Shown piece after piece: positions 32,866 to 44,310 of a stretch of DNA of 64,000 bases. A program made the translations under genes and the position numbers. The stretch is from Mytilus californianus (Eukaryota; Mollusca; Bivalvia; Mytilida; Mytilidae). The stretch spans positions 558,001-622,000 of the forward strand of contig NW_026262648.1 of NCBI RefSeq assembly GCF_021869535.1. The letters run 5' to 3'. Each line of letters opens with the position of its first letter. The first letter of the stretch is position 1. The notes beneath the pieces were generated by a model. The model searched no databases, was not told the DNA's origin, and saw only the letters and a program-made list of their open reading frames with translations.

Positions 32866-33456
32866 TTAGTACTTTGTAACTATTTCTTTCTGACATATGT
32901 TTTTTTGTAAAAAATATCTATTTCCCAATTGGGAGTAGGGGGAAAAATTCAGTCTGAGAGTATTTGCATTAAAATTTCTACAATTTGATGCTTCCATGGT
33001 TCGAAATGAACTTCAAAAGTAAAAAAAAAACATAACCATTCTTTAAATTAAATGGTCACTTATTTTGTAATTTTGCTATCATGATACATGTTGTATTGAT
33101 TGCTGCATACAGAGACTGATCGACTCCCAATAAGAATATTGTATGCTGGTGGAGTGACATGTCTAACTTGCGGGATTTTATCGCACGAAATCTCAGCTGA
33201 GCATGTATGTCTAACAAAGCAGGGTTAATACATGCAATAATATCCAATCGATAAGTTCTCGTCTTGAATATTCATTTAATTTACCTTCGGAAGTTAAACA
33301 CTGAACCAGCATTATAAAATAGTTGACAAACATATAAGGACTTTCGTCAAAACAGTTACGTACACTTTCTTATTATATACTTAGTAGTATATACAGGTAA
33401 ATTGTATGTGTAATACAATTGATGATAATCGTGCTGCATTAGCCATCCGTGATGAT
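32866..33456. other. Intergenic, nothing recognised
   Basis: AT-rich, no supported feature. Confidence 0.3.
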
Positions 33457-33576
33457 ATCGATATCAATCACGATTGCAAAGGCTTTATCGCACCCTAATA
33501 TGTATGATGTCACGTAATCGATATCAGTCACAGTTACAAAAGTTTTATCAAACCCTAATATGTATTACGTCATGTC
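33457..33576 (+). repeat. Two 60-bp tandem units with CRE-like sites
   Basis: Unit 1 33457-33516, unit 2 33517-33576. Both begin ATCGATATCA, share ACCCTAATATGTAT and end in a CRE-like core (GTCACGTA; TTACGTCA). About 80% identical by eye, no indels. Confidence 0.7.
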
Positions 33577-33664
33577 TCGTGAAAAGTATCTAAGAGAGAT
33601 AAGTTACAATTGAGGTACATGTATATAATAAAGTGTATATAATATGGCTTTTTCAATATCACAC

Positions 33665-33742
33665 ACCGTATCAACCCTCAACCAATATAACCCTCTCGAG
33701 CAGAGCTCTTGGGATTATATTGGTGTCTCAGGTTGATACAGG
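33665..33742. repeat. Foldback (hairpin) element
   Basis: ACCGTATCAACC at 33665 pairs with GGTTGATACAGGT ending 33742, and ACCAATATAACCC pairs with GGGATTATATTGGT. Confidence 0.65.
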
Positions 33743-33769
33743 TTTGATATTTTCTATATATTTAATGCC

Positions 33770-33870
33770 AAATCCTTTCGTCGTTTGTCGTTTTTTGCCA
33801 TGGCATTGTCATTTCGTTTCCGACTTATGATTTTGAAAGTCCCTTTGGTATCTTTTGCTTCTATTTTAAG
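33770..33870 (+). repeat. Family B tail end
   Basis: CGTTTGTCGTTTTTTGCCAT, GGCATTGTCATTTCG, TATGATTTTGAAAGTCCCTT and TGGTATCTTTTGCTTC: the last about 100 bp of tail B. Confidence 0.6.
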
Positions 33871-34564
33871 GAGAAATGTTACAAAATCTTTGTTCTAGAG
33901 TTTTAAATCAAAACAGTGCATATTGCATTTTCATTTATTCATTAATACTGCAAGTACTATGTATACTACAGTATTGGTTATACATTTTTCTTCATTACAG
34001 ATTAAAGTGGACGAGGTTGTGCGTTGTTCGTCAGGTCAAAATTTTTGAATAGTATTTAATACGCGAATATTTTCATAATGAATACAAAAATGGATCCTTC
34101 AAATGTTTCTGACAATAATGAATGCTGGAAATGTGGGTTCCATCTGCATTGTTTAATTAAAAACAGTGCATTGCATAAATACCAACGTTGGTGGGTAATC
34201 TGGAAAAAAATGAATTGACGTGTAACATGGATATAGCACCAATAAACTTTATTTTGTTGATCCTATTTCGAAATCTCTGGTAATGATTATCAAATTAGAT
34301 TACTCCACTGATTCTTTTAGTTAGTGCTCAGTAATAAAAGATCCATGTAATACAATAATGTCATCTTGAATCAAAACGAAAGGGTTAAAAAAAAAACATC
34401 GAAAGAGATGAGAGCTTAATATGTAAAATTGAATAGGAATATGTAGCATTTTTGGGGCATTTCCATTAAAACTGTTTCTTGGACGAACAATTATACAGTA
34501 GTGTATTTAATCATAAACATTGTAAATTCAATCACTTAAACAGTAAGGTATTGTACACAAAAAC
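33871..34564. other. Intergenic, nothing recognised
   Basis: AT-rich, no supported feature. Confidence 0.3.
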
Positions 34565-34885
34565 AAACCAATAAGACGATATGGTATGATTTTCAAATAG
34601 AGATAGCTATCCACCATATTAAATGATATGCATGTAAGCTGTAAGCAACTAAAGGTCATCATAAGGCCTGGCGTAAAGTCAGCTAAAAAGACCTCGTTAG
34701 AACATAATATGAATCAATTCAACCGATTAAAAAACAACGGTTTGATCAGACACAAAACAATTAACGAAACACAATAATAACAAACAGCAACCAACGAAAA
34801 CCATTGAATAACCTGGCTTGAAACAGGCACATACAAAATATGACAGCGTTAAACGTGTTTCTAAGCGTCCAGCGCTCCCTTATTT
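34565..34885 (-). repeat. Family A tail copy, minus strand, diverged
   Basis: ATAAGACGATATGGTATGAT, TATCCACCATATTAAATG, GGTCATCATAAGGCC, AACCTGGCTTGAAACAGGCA and AGCGTTAAACGTGTTT appear in the reverse order of tail A. Confidence 0.5.
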
Positions 34886-35817
34886 CGGGACATTGGTGTA
34901 ACAGAACAACATAAAAACAATTTGGTAACATGGTACCAATTGTGAAGCAGAATTGTATTTTGACATTTAAAGTATCGGCATTGATATACAGAAATTTAAA
35001 TCATGCCAAATGATTTTTTCTATCAAAATAAAAAAAAAAAAAAAAGCCAATTCAATGCAAACTCAGTGCCATCAACATCCGTAGGCTAATGCAATAATTG
35101 AGGTCAGTATTATATAACAGATTATATGTTTCTTTTCTTAACATGCCACTTTTTTTTCTGTTGTCATCTTTATGTAAATTCAGTCAGTTTGGGAACTCTG
35201 TGTTGTAAATAGATTTTATTTAATGCAAATATCCTGTATAATATCTTTTTTTTGATATTATCGTAATTTGATTCAAAACGTGTCCAGTAAGATGCTTACA
35301 TGTAAAACTATAAAGATAGATCAGATCCACAGATTTATAAATTAATGATGTTTAATCCTTCATAGGAAGAAAAATATGACATTTCCGATTTATTATATGT
35401 ACTTAGATATCATTTTATCCTATCTTAAAAAGTAAGAATGAGATGTATACCACAAAACATAAAAGTTTAAACATATAAAATCCATTATCTACTGATGAAA
35501 ATTATATTGAAGTGTTAAGTACGTTTTGAAATGTATATCTATCGTAAATAATACGAGATTACAGTAACGGACATAAAGTTACAATGTGTTTTTTTTCAAA
35601 TCAGATCATGTAAATCATCTGGTTCTAATTCCAGGTAATATGGAATTATGAGGTATATAATTTAGAGATGCTGCGTTGCACAATTATTGAGAATATTCTA
35701 TAAACCACTTTATTGTTGCGAGCGATTAATAATCTCGTCATTCTTCAGTATGTCAAACCTAGATCTTCTTTTATGTGAACACGCCACCAAAACTAAAGTT
35801 GTAAAATCAGGAAAATA
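34886..35817. other. Intergenic, nothing recognised
   Basis: AT-rich with an A run at 35030-35045. No supported feature. Confidence 0.3.
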
Positions 35818-36414
35818 AATCGCTACAAAGTCGCTAACAAGCGTTGGATTACAGTATTTTTATCCTTTTTGAAGCAAAAAATCTTCTGCTCTGTCCAAAC
35901 GATCTCAGAAACGTGCAATAAAAGATATGTAAAAGACAATATTAATATCCCCCACCCCCCACGTAAAGAAACACTCTTCAGCATGAGATTCGAGGGAAAG
36001 GAATTTGAAAAATATCACTCATTGATAAAAACTGTTCCTGGCAAAATGATAAATTCCTATTTTGAGAGGAATAAAAAGAAGATTGCGTACTATTAAACTG
36101 GTGACTTGTCTTTCCAGAATAAAGATGTATCTCATTATTACTTGTGTCAGATTAAGTGCCAAATTATCCTTGCCGGTAGTAGGAATATTAAGAGGCGTTC
36201 AAAGATACTTATTAATTGTTACAACACTTTGAGGGGTCCAAGTAATTGTAGTTTATGTGAATTTGTTTTTGTAGGAAATTTTGAACCGGAAGAATTTAAT
36301 TCATTGGTCATGAAATATAGATATAATTTTAGAATAATTCACTTTTCTACTTTTAAAAAAATGAACTGTTTCTTATATTTAATTAGAACATTGATTGTTC
36401 TATATGCATTATAG
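35818..36414 (+). pseudogene. Unrecognised reading frame with one internal stop
   Basis: A single frame stays open for about 200 codons apart from TAA at 36094-36096. Before the stop it reads RKETLFSMRFEGKEFEKYH and GKMINSYFERNKKKIAYY; after it, NKDVSHYYLCQIKC and SNCSLCEFVFVGNFEPEEF. The composition is mixed and less AT-driven than neighbouring random frames, and TTACAG at about 35850 could be a splice acceptor. I do not recognise the family. It may be a degraded gene or transposon fragment, lying 360 bp upstream of lectin gene 2. Confidence 0.4.
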
Positions 36415-36777
36415 GATTCTATATTTTCATTGAAGCTGGCTTATAACTTGAAGTAAAATTTCTTTGATATGTTATAATATTTCTATGTTATTCAGACGAA
36501 CACTAAGTCTAATCTCTCTTTTAAATGCATAACTTTTACTTAATTAAGAGTAATAAATGATTCAAGTTCAGACTAGTATTGCTTTCAACCATCTTATTTT
36601 GTTGGAATCAAGTTGCTTAAATTTCTATATGAGGAAACATGTTGTTTCAATGGAATGTCTTATTTTAAAACCTAGTAATCTTTTTCATTAGTTTTCAAGT
36701 TTCTGAATTGCAAAACGTTATACAAAAACACGTTTGACTTAATTCATTTCCGCAAACCACGTTTCTAAACTTGGATC
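36415..36777. other. Presumed upstream region of lectin gene 2
   Basis: AT-rich. No TATA box can be assigned with confidence. Confidence 0.3.
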
Positions 36778-37075
36778 ATGGTGATATTCCTCCTTTGCCT
36801 TCTTCATATAGTTATGGAAAACTGTTATGGGGTTTACAAGTCTGAACACTGCTACACAAGAATAAATGCAGTAAGTAATATTCTTTGCGATGATGGATTC
36901 ATGTTATCACTAGACAACACTTCGGCAGTAGTTTGCGGTAAAGTTTGTGCCTCACATCCTTCCTGTGTTTCGTTTATATTTAGTAATAATGGAGATTGCC
37001 ACCTACACAACAACGTTTTATTTGATACGAAACACTGTCAAAAGTCTCCAGATTCTTCATATTATGTCAGTGAAG
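36778..37075 (+). CDS. Lectin gene 2, exon 1: signal peptide plus PAN/apple-like domain
   Basis: First exon of an intact PAN plus C-type-lectin gene whose four exons join in frame (298+149+88+242 = 777 nt, 258 residues). The ATG at 36778 opens a hydrophobic leader (VIFLLCLLHIV) ending near residue 18. A Cys-rich PAN/apple-like module follows: C25, C37, C53, C57, C63 in PSCVSFIFSN, then C74 in GDCHLH, and C87. A GTAAG donor at 37076 leaves one base, completed by exon 2 to Asp100. The product should be secreted or displayed outside the cell. By family and context it is likely a pattern-recognition lectin. The architecture matches lectin gene 1, so the two are probably paralogues. Confidence 0.75.
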
Positions 37076-37239
37076 GTAAGCGATTTTATTTCAGGTTGCA
37101 TTTACTTAACATATAGGCAGATTCCCTAAAGCTGTTAACGTTGAAATGTTTACTGAATATATATTCAGGAAGTTTAATACGGTTTGAACTTTAAATTCAG
37201 TGGAGTAACCCTATAAATGGTAATCAAGAACTTTGATTT

Positions 37240-37535
37240 GTTCCTAATGTCGTAACTACTATCCGGTCCCCTTTTTCCGAATTTGACCTACCGAATTAGA
37301 CTAATTACCGGGTTTGTTCTAACATTAGCAACAGGATATGCTTACCCTTCCGGAGCACCTTAGATCATCCGGACTTTTGGTGGGGTTCATGTTGCTCAGT
37401 CTTTAGTTTTGTATGTTGTGTTTTGTGTACTATTGTTTGTCAGTTGGTCTTTTTTTTTAAGCCAGGGCGATGTCAGTTGTCAATTTATGAGTTTGAATGT
37501 CCCTCTGGTATCTTTTGCCTCTCTTTTTATTGATG
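37240..37535 (+). repeat. Family B tail copy in intron 1 of lectin gene 2
   Basis: TTGACCTACCGAATTAGACT, TTACCGGGTTTGTTCTAACA, CCTTCCGGAGCACC, GGGGTTCATGTTGCTCAGTC and the end TCCCTCTGGTATCTTTTGCC. An internal stretch (ACGGGTGCCACATGT region) is deleted. Confidence 0.75.
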
Positions 37536-37673
37536 CCTAGAGTATGTAACTCTAAATTGTTAGTTTATATATATTTATATATTTTTTTCTAGCAGTAAAG
37601 CGTACTATGATTACTGTTGATGAAAATATATTGAATACACAAATATTGGAGTTTCTTAGCATTGAACGCAAAT

Positions 37674-37785
37674 CTGTATTCAAAACGTTGCTCGTCGCAA
37701 GTAAACTTTGGAAATTATCTTGCTATCCGGGATGAAGTTAACATGATGAGAGGACTCGTTTTGAAGTTAATGTCTTCAAAAGTTA
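37674..37785 (+). pseudogene. Orphan CTLD exon remnant
   Basis: In one frame the sequence reads CSSQVNFGNYLAIRDEVNMM and on to KLMSSK. This resembles the Cys...GxYLA...EN... exon of a C-type-lectin domain, as in exon 3 of this gene (TFCNSIGGYLAMIETSEEN). It lies in intron 1, outside the assembled gene, and is not flanked by clear splice sites. Probably a relic of a duplicated lectin unit. Confidence 0.45.
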
Positions 37786-38334
37786 ACTTTAGTAGCCAAC
37801 TTGTCCCCCTCATTAGATAACTTTTTTTGGCAATCATAGATCAAAATAAAAAAACCGGTCCAATGAACCATGATACTTTTCTTTTTAGGTTAGTTAACTT
37901 AACTTCTTTCATTGAACATTTTGCAAGTCAATGTTTTCATTCATCAATTTATCTTGTTATATAAATTATGGTCGCAGCGATCTGTAGTGGCGGGAACTCT
38001 GGCACACTTATAAATAATGCAATTGGATATTACTTCAATTCAAACAAAGTTCACACCAGAAATGCGTGTATGGGCATCCTTTATCTTTTCTTTCAGTTTT
38101 TGTAAATCCATTTATCACTCCGATATTTCACAAAAAAGATTAAATGAACGTTATAATTGAAATAAATAGTTTATTTTGTGAATCTCAATGATTAAATGTC
38201 CAGAAAGGAGCGTTACACCTAAAATGCTCATTTGTATGCCTATTGCAAGTCATTTTGTTTGATGTTCGTTTTTCGCATTTAGTCGTTTCAAGAAACTGAT
38301 AAGTTTTTTTAAGATTCGAAATTTGTCATGGTGG
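37786..38334. other. Intron sequence, nothing recognised
   Basis: AT-rich part of intron 1 of lectin gene 2. Confidence 0.3.
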
Positions 38335-38466
38335 TCCTTTTGTAGTTAACCATACGGTATGCATTGCTGATAGTGAAAGGTTGTACAGCTACGGACAGTG
38401 CTTTCCTTCTCGTCTTTTAATTACTGGTGGATAGTTGTGTCATTGGCAATCAAACCATACCTCCAC
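38335..38466 (+). repeat. Family A tail end
   Basis: GTGGTCCTTTTGTAGTTAAC, AAAGGTTGTACAGCTACGGA and TGTGTCATTGGCAATCAAAC: a diverged last 130 bp of tail A. Confidence 0.55.
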
Positions 38467-38692
38467 ATGTTTATATACAATTATACAAGTCTATTGTTTA
38501 TTAATTTCTATGTCTCTCCACATTAATGCAAAATTTAGGATACAATGACAGTATTTTCATCATGCACCATTGCGAGCCTATGTTTATATAAAATTATACA
38601 AGTATATAGTTTATTAATGTCTATGCCAATCCATCTCAATGCAATATATAGGATACAAAGACAGTATTTTCATTATGCACCATTGCGAGTCT
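38467..38692 (+). repeat. 113-bp tandem duplication
   Basis: Units 38467-38579 and 38580-38692 are the same length and mostly identical (ATGTTTATATA...GCACCATTGCGAG in each). Non-coding, within intron 1 of lectin gene 2. Confidence 0.8.
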
Positions 38693-39449
38693 AGGATTTA
38701 CTGTCTGTAAGTGAAGATGCGTAGTCTCAAAGTTATCAGCATGACTATATTTTTGTTGTCAATTGACTAATAAACGGCATCAATTATATTATGGTACTGG
38801 TTAGTTGAGAAAAAAAAAACGCTTCAAACTTATCTGTAAATGACAAACCATTGCTCAGTGTAACATCATTTCTTTTTTTCTAAATTCGTTATTTCTAGAT
38901 TTAAAATCCAATTGTTCATATAGTTGTAGCTGTTAATCACTTGACGTTCTGAATTGCCTTTACATGTCCGAAATGACAGTCAAATAAATTTTTAATCAGA
39001 ACGAAAACTGTAAGGTGAGAATGTTTATGATGTTGTTGTCTGCAGACATAATAGTGATTTGGTATTTCACGCCTTGAAATACGAAACTACGGATATTCCT
39101 GAAAATTGGAAAGAAAATGTGCCAAGCGCAATATTTAAATTTACAGTTATTTAACTGATTTGAAATTAAAAAAAAAACAACATCAAAATGTATCAAAACA
39201 GGTCATGTTTTAATTTCCGATTTGACAACTATCGATAACCAAAGGTCGCAGATGTGAACAATTACAATTCACAATACGGTCGGTCGTAAAAAAAGTAGCG
39301 AATGATATCTGGTATAGAGGACTATGCATTATATAAGTAAAACAATGATAAAAATAAAACCAGCGGCCTAATTTATACCAACACAATGATCAACAAAAAA
39401 TTTAACAAACACTTACAAAAAAGAATAAAGAATATAAATTGATATATGT
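38693..39449. other. Intron sequence, nothing recognised
   Basis: AT-rich. No exon or shared repeat recognised. Confidence 0.3.
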
Positions 39450-39530
39450 TTTGTTAGTGTTGTTTGTCCTTTTGTCGTTTTATTTTTGGCCATGGTATTG
39501 TCTATTTTTGACTTATAATTTTGTGAATGC
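39450..39530 (+). repeat. Family B tail end fragment
   Basis: GTTTGTCCTTTTGTCGTTTT, TTTTTGGCCATGGTATTGTC and GACTTATAATTTTGTGAATG: a truncated end of tail B. Confidence 0.5.
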
Positions 39531-39625
39531 CTATATCACTTGCCTGCCTGGTGTTGTGAATTCGAACCCCAAATGTTGCATGTGAATTAAACTCCAATTT
39601 AATTGACTAGGATCGTCAATTTTCC
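39531..39625 (+). repeat. Possible tRNA-derived SINE fragment
   Basis: GTGTTGTGAATTCGAACCCC (about 39552) resembles a tRNA B box (GTTCGAATCC type), followed by TGACTAGGATCGTCAATTTT and CCTTCCGAAAG. No convincing A box is left. Confidence 0.4.
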
Positions 39626-40060
39626 TTCCGAAAGTGATTGCCAATGAAACAATAATCCACCGAAATTGAACTGATGTGGATGTAAACAATTATAGGCAAC
39701 CGTTCGGCTTGCAACAATGAGAAAACCCATACCGTATAGTCAGCTATAAAAAACCCCGACATGAACAATATGAAACAATTCAATTGAGAAAACTTATGGC
39801 CGAATTCATAACAAAACAATTTACGATAAAACAAATATGAAAGACATGAACCAACGATTATCACTGAACTGCAGGCTCCTGACTTGGTACAGGCACATAT
39901 TTAATGTGGCGAGGTTAAACATGCTTGTGAGCGCTAAACCCTCTTCTTACCATTGGACAGTGGTGCAACAGTACGACATCAGAACAAAGTATAAAAATGA
40001 GTTGAAAAGGGCAAAACTCATCAAATCGATAAAAAGCATAAAAACATCCTAAGTTTTCTC
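39626..40060 (-). repeat. Family A tail copy, minus strand, well preserved
   Basis: Starts GATTGCCAATGAAACAATAA, then GCAACCGTTCGGCTTGCAAC, CATACCGTATAGTCAGCTAT, AACTTATGGCCGAATT, TCCTGACTTGGTACAGGCAC, GGCGAGGTTAAACATGC and CAGTGGTGCAACAG. It is the reverse of about 430 bp of 4268-4995. Confidence 0.7.
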
Positions 40061-40337
40061 CACCAAAAGAAAAATGACTGCCACGATGTAGCCAACAGTG
40101 TTGACTAAAAATTGGCGTTGAACAACCAATAATCAATTAATCAATCAATCAACTAACCAATTGATATATTCCCTCTTTTTATAATAAAAAAAAAAACGTA
40201 TTATAAACAAAATGATAAAAGTAATAAAATAATAAAATAATAAAAATAATAAGAATGTTAAAATAATAGAAATGATAAAACGTAATAATTTTAATATCAA
40301 TAATTATAGTAATGCATTAAGTTTTCATTTGCATTAG
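40061..40337. other. Repeat end and AT-rich intron
   Basis: TTGGCGTTGAACAACCAATA followed by AATC-type units (about 40110-40155) looks like the end of another retroelement. The rest is A/T-rich up to the acceptor at 40331-40337. Confidence 0.4.
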
Positions 40338-40486
40338 ATGTTCTACAAGAAACAACGACAGAAATTATGACGTTGTTTGAAGAAAGCACAGCTAGTGTAT
40401 TGATTTGTAATTCTGGATGGTTAAAGCTAGGTAATGGGTGTTATATGTTCACTCCAGATGGAACAAAATACTGGACTGATGCTAAG
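40338..40486 (+). CDS. Lectin gene 2, exon 2: linker and first CTLD strand
   Basis: Acceptor GCATTAG, donor GTAATA at 40487. Residues 100-149. A short Thr/Glu-rich linker (QETTTEIMTLFEESTAS) leads into CNSGWLKLGNGCYMF, the typical CTLD opening with C123 and C134, and ends with YWTDAK. The intron phase is 0 at the 3' end, matching exon 3. Confidence 0.8.
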
Positions 40487-41249
40487 GTAATATAATAAAT
40501 TTTATGAGACAAACCTGTATCCTTTTTTTTTGTTCTGTTTTTTTTTGTTTGGTTTTGTTTGTTTGTTATTCTATGGGGGTCTTCATCAGCTACAGATATG
40601 TAGTAATTGTTAGAAATAAATTGATTTCCAGGGGGAATTAATTCAAATGTTTATCGCTTATAGATTATAAAATGTGTCTTTTTTCAAAAAGATATTATAA
40701 GATATGGGTCAAGGAATTTTTTTCAAGCTACATATTGTGAACAATATTCCGATTTTGTATTGATCATACAAGGAAAGTCCATATTTGCGTTCATAGATAG
40801 AAAACAGAAAGGAAATAGGGACGAGCCGAAGAGTATTAAAACTGGTAATTCCGAAAAATTGTACAAAACACGCTTAATGTATTATATGTATGGGATAGAA
40901 CCTGTCGTAATAACATGATTAATTTTATGCCTTGCACACAATTTGAATATTTCATGAAATATAGGCCTTCTATTGGAAATTTATTACTGAAACGTTCAAT
41001 GAATTTTAACGAATTTTAAGTTTATTTTTCTGCTGTTAAAACTTTAATATATACAAATAAAAAAATAGTGATTCAAAATATATTATAAAAATTAAGAATT
41101 AAGACTTTAACACATCGAAGACTGCAATTTTTCTTACTTTCAATCCTTTTTTAATTAGAATATGACTTACAGGGAAAATCAAGGTAACTATCCCTGTTCT
41201 GAATAAAGATCATATAACTGCTCCTAATCATGTCATTTACACTCTGACG
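40487..41249. other. Intron 2 start, nothing recognised
   Basis: T-rich then AT-rich; no exon or shared repeat. Confidence 0.3.
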
Positions 41250-41740
41250 CTTCCACCCTAGAACAGGTTCTAACATGTGTACCCTCGAATCTATTTTGAC
41301 ACTTCCACCCTAGAACAGGTTCTGACATGTGTACCCTCGAACCTATTTTGACAGCTCCACCCTAGAACAGGTTCCGACATATGTACCCTCGAACCTGTTT
41401 TGACACTTCCACCCTAGAACAGGTTCTGACATGTGTACCCGCGAACCTATTTTGACAACGCCACCCTAGAACAGGTTCTGACATGTGTACCCTCGAACCT
41501 ATTTTGACACTTCCACCCTAGAACAAGTTCTGACATTTGTACCCTCGAATCTATTTTGACAGCTCCACTCTATTACAGGTTCTTACATTGGTACCTTCGA
41601 ACCTACTTTGACAGGTCTACCCTAGAACAGATGAGAACAGTTTAAGCTGAGAAAAATTTGGACAGCTCTACCCTTGACTGGTTTTTGCAGTTCTACCCTA
41701 GAACTGATTCTGATAGTTCTACTTTTGAGCTAATTCTTAC
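41250..41740 (+). repeat. 52-bp minisatellite in intron 2 of lectin gene 2
   Basis: Seven units of exactly 52 bp (41250-41613), each with CACCCTAGAACAGGTTC, a CATGTGTACC word, CTCGAACC and TATTTTGACA. An eighth and later partial, diverged units run to about 41740. There are no indels among the first seven. Confidence 0.9.
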
Positions 41741-43918
41741 ACTTCTATTCTCTGTTTGGAATACTTTCTCTTCTTTGACAGATTATACTGACAATTCTAA
41801 AATGAAAATAAAACTTGACAAATGTCTGTGGCTCATACGTTTTTCTGGATTGACCATCATCGTGAAGCTAAAATCAAAAATACCAAAGGCAAGGATGTAA
41901 AAATACTCGATCACGTAAGGAGTTGTATGAACATAAAGAGACCAGACAGAACGGCCAAATACATCTAAGATCAATTTTGCTTGACATATTATAATCTTAG
42001 TTTCATGGACATTTCGCTTTAATTAAATAACCATGTACAGTGTTGCATTATAAGTGATAACAATAATACCTAACTTAGGCAACAGTTGTTAACCGATGTT
42101 CAATATATTAGAAAGTAATCAGACCCCAATAACAGCCGACGATCCTTAACTTGACACATTAATAGCAACGTAAATATATGTGTGTATGTGTGTGTGTTTT
42201 TGTTAGTGTTTACATTTTAATTTATGTTTGTTCTTTTGTTGTTTCTTGTGAAATTATCTAGGTTTTTTTGTATTTTTTTTTGTTTTACATTTCATTTTTT
42301 TAGAAAATGCAAGTCAAAAAATTAAAATTTAACGATTAAAGGAATGCAAAATAAAAGGTAAATGATACGTTCTCATTTCTCTTTTTTTATAAAATGACAC
42401 GACATTATTTCAAATTTCATAAAATAAGAAATGCTTTGAAATTGACTTATTTTCATAGACTATTATGTCAAAGATGATTTGCAATAATGTGCACTGCCAA
42501 GGGTTATAGTCAGCTTTTGAATGGAATCATTTGAAAAAAAAACAAAACGAAACAACATCAAATCATTATTTCAATGTGTTTATCTTATTAGAAACATTTC
42601 AAGAGTATCGCAATGTCTTTGAAGATTTTATCTAATAAGATTTACTTAACTAGTTAATTCTTTTTTTCTTCAATTTCCTAAAATTGCAACCATGATGCAA
42701 TATAGGACTATTGTGACCGTATATATGGAGACCTGGATTAAGATGAAATAATAAGATATTAAGATTACATATTTTTTTATTAATAAAAACACATAAATAC
42801 TATATGAAAAGTATATTAAAGCAATTCAGCTAACAGTATATATTCGAAAATTACAAAATATGCTGTCATTCGTCTCTATGATAACATCAAGAGAACCAAA
42901 ATAATATCTTATTCAGATGAAATTAGGAATTGCTTTCTGTATGATCGCTTTTCAAGCCTAGTCTGTGATATTCATTAATTTTATTCCTCGCTAATGCTCA
43001 GCATACAATTCGAATATCACGGCCTAGGCCATGCGTTAATTTCCAACAAATCTATGGCTTCCATAAATTATCTCGATTCTAAAAGGACAAATACGGTATG
43101 AAATCAGTAAATGTGTGAATAATGCAATAGAATAGAAAATAAAACAAAACCTACATCAAAACTCAATTTTAATGCAATATTATCCGAAATTGGAGGATTC
43201 ACGTAACGAAAACACTTTCAACTTTAGCGTTTTCATTCGTATCACGTCATGTTTTGAAATGACTTTAATGCGCCAAAAGCATTAATGGAATTTCGGGGAA
43301 TTTTATTTTATTTAGATTTTGTATATTTTTCCGAGCTCTAATGCATTAGTTTTTGTTGTTATGCATTAGAATAAGAATAAAGGTTCTGTAGTTTTTTTCA
43401 ATTGCATTTTTTTATCACAGCGAAATCAGCATAGCGTTTGCACATAGGTAACGATACATGTGGATTTACATGGGAGGTATATTGTAACAGCCGTGTACAT
43501 CTCTGAACCTGCGTTAAGTATAGATATATCGAGATTTTTATCACGGTGTTGTTTACAAAGCGAATGAAGCACATCGAATTAGAATATTAAGTAATGTCAA
43601 TATCATGTATATTGTTAAAACATATACATGTATAGTGGATATGATTGCTTCATGATATAATTTTTCTTCAAAAAGCTTTCTTTTTATCCTAAATTATGAA
43701 TCAGATATTTAATTTCGAAATTTCATTCTTTAGATACATTATCGCTATTTTAAATTTCGAATGATCTTTCGTGGTTCCTCTGGACTTTCGAAATAAAAAA
43801 AAACTCGAAGAGGTAGTTCACGTATTGTGAATTCTTTGTACTTTCATCGTGAAATGGTCATTGAAAAGTATTCATGAATATAAACTAAATAATAGTAAAT
43901 GCGTGTAATGTTTTGCAG
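41741..43918. other. Rest of intron 2, nothing recognised
   Basis: About 2.2 kb, AT-rich, with a short TG run near 42180-42200. No exon, RNA gene or shared repeat could be supported. Confidence 0.35.
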
Positions 43919-44006
43919 ACATTCTGTAATTCCATTGGAGGTTACCTGGCGATGATAGAGACTTCAGAAGAAAATGAGTTACTTAAGTCCCATGTAGCTA
44001 CTATCT
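43919..44006 (+). CDS. Lectin gene 2, exon 3: CTLD middle part
   Basis: Acceptor TTTTGCAG, donor GTAAGG at 44007. Encodes TFCNSIGGYLAMIETSEENE (C152) and on to HVATI, residues 150-178 plus the first base of Tyr179. This is the conserved Cys...GG.LA.I...EN segment of C-type lectins. Phases match on both sides. Confidence 0.8.
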
Positions 44007-44104
44007 GTAAGGAAACTTGGATTAATTTTTTATGCATTAGTGTTATTGTCAGGTTTCAATCAAAAACGTGCTAAAACCAAAATGGAATTTAAATAATACG
44101 TATA

Positions 44105-44310
44105 AGAGAGGCGAAAGATACCAAAGGGACGTTCAATCTGATAAGTCAAAAATAAACTGAGAACGCTATGCCTTAAACAGAAAAAGAACAACAGGCAAAC
44201 AGCAGTAAATAAAACAACACAAAAAAGTAAAGACTGAGCAAGATGGACCCCACCAAAAACTGAGGGGTGATCTCAGGTGCTCTGGAAGGGTAAGCAGATC
44301 CTGCTCCACA
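44105..44310 (-). repeat. Family B tail copy, minus strand
   Basis: GAGAGGCGAAAGATACCAAA, ACTGAGAACGCTATGCC, GACCCCACCAAAAACTGAGG, GATCTCAGGTGCTCTGGAAG and GTAAGCAGATCCTGCTCCAC. Nearly full reverse complement; lies in intron 3 of lectin gene 2. Confidence 0.75.

Noticed and set aside
41250-41740. CRISPR array
   Set aside because: The units are contiguous with no unique spacers, and the context is an animal intron.
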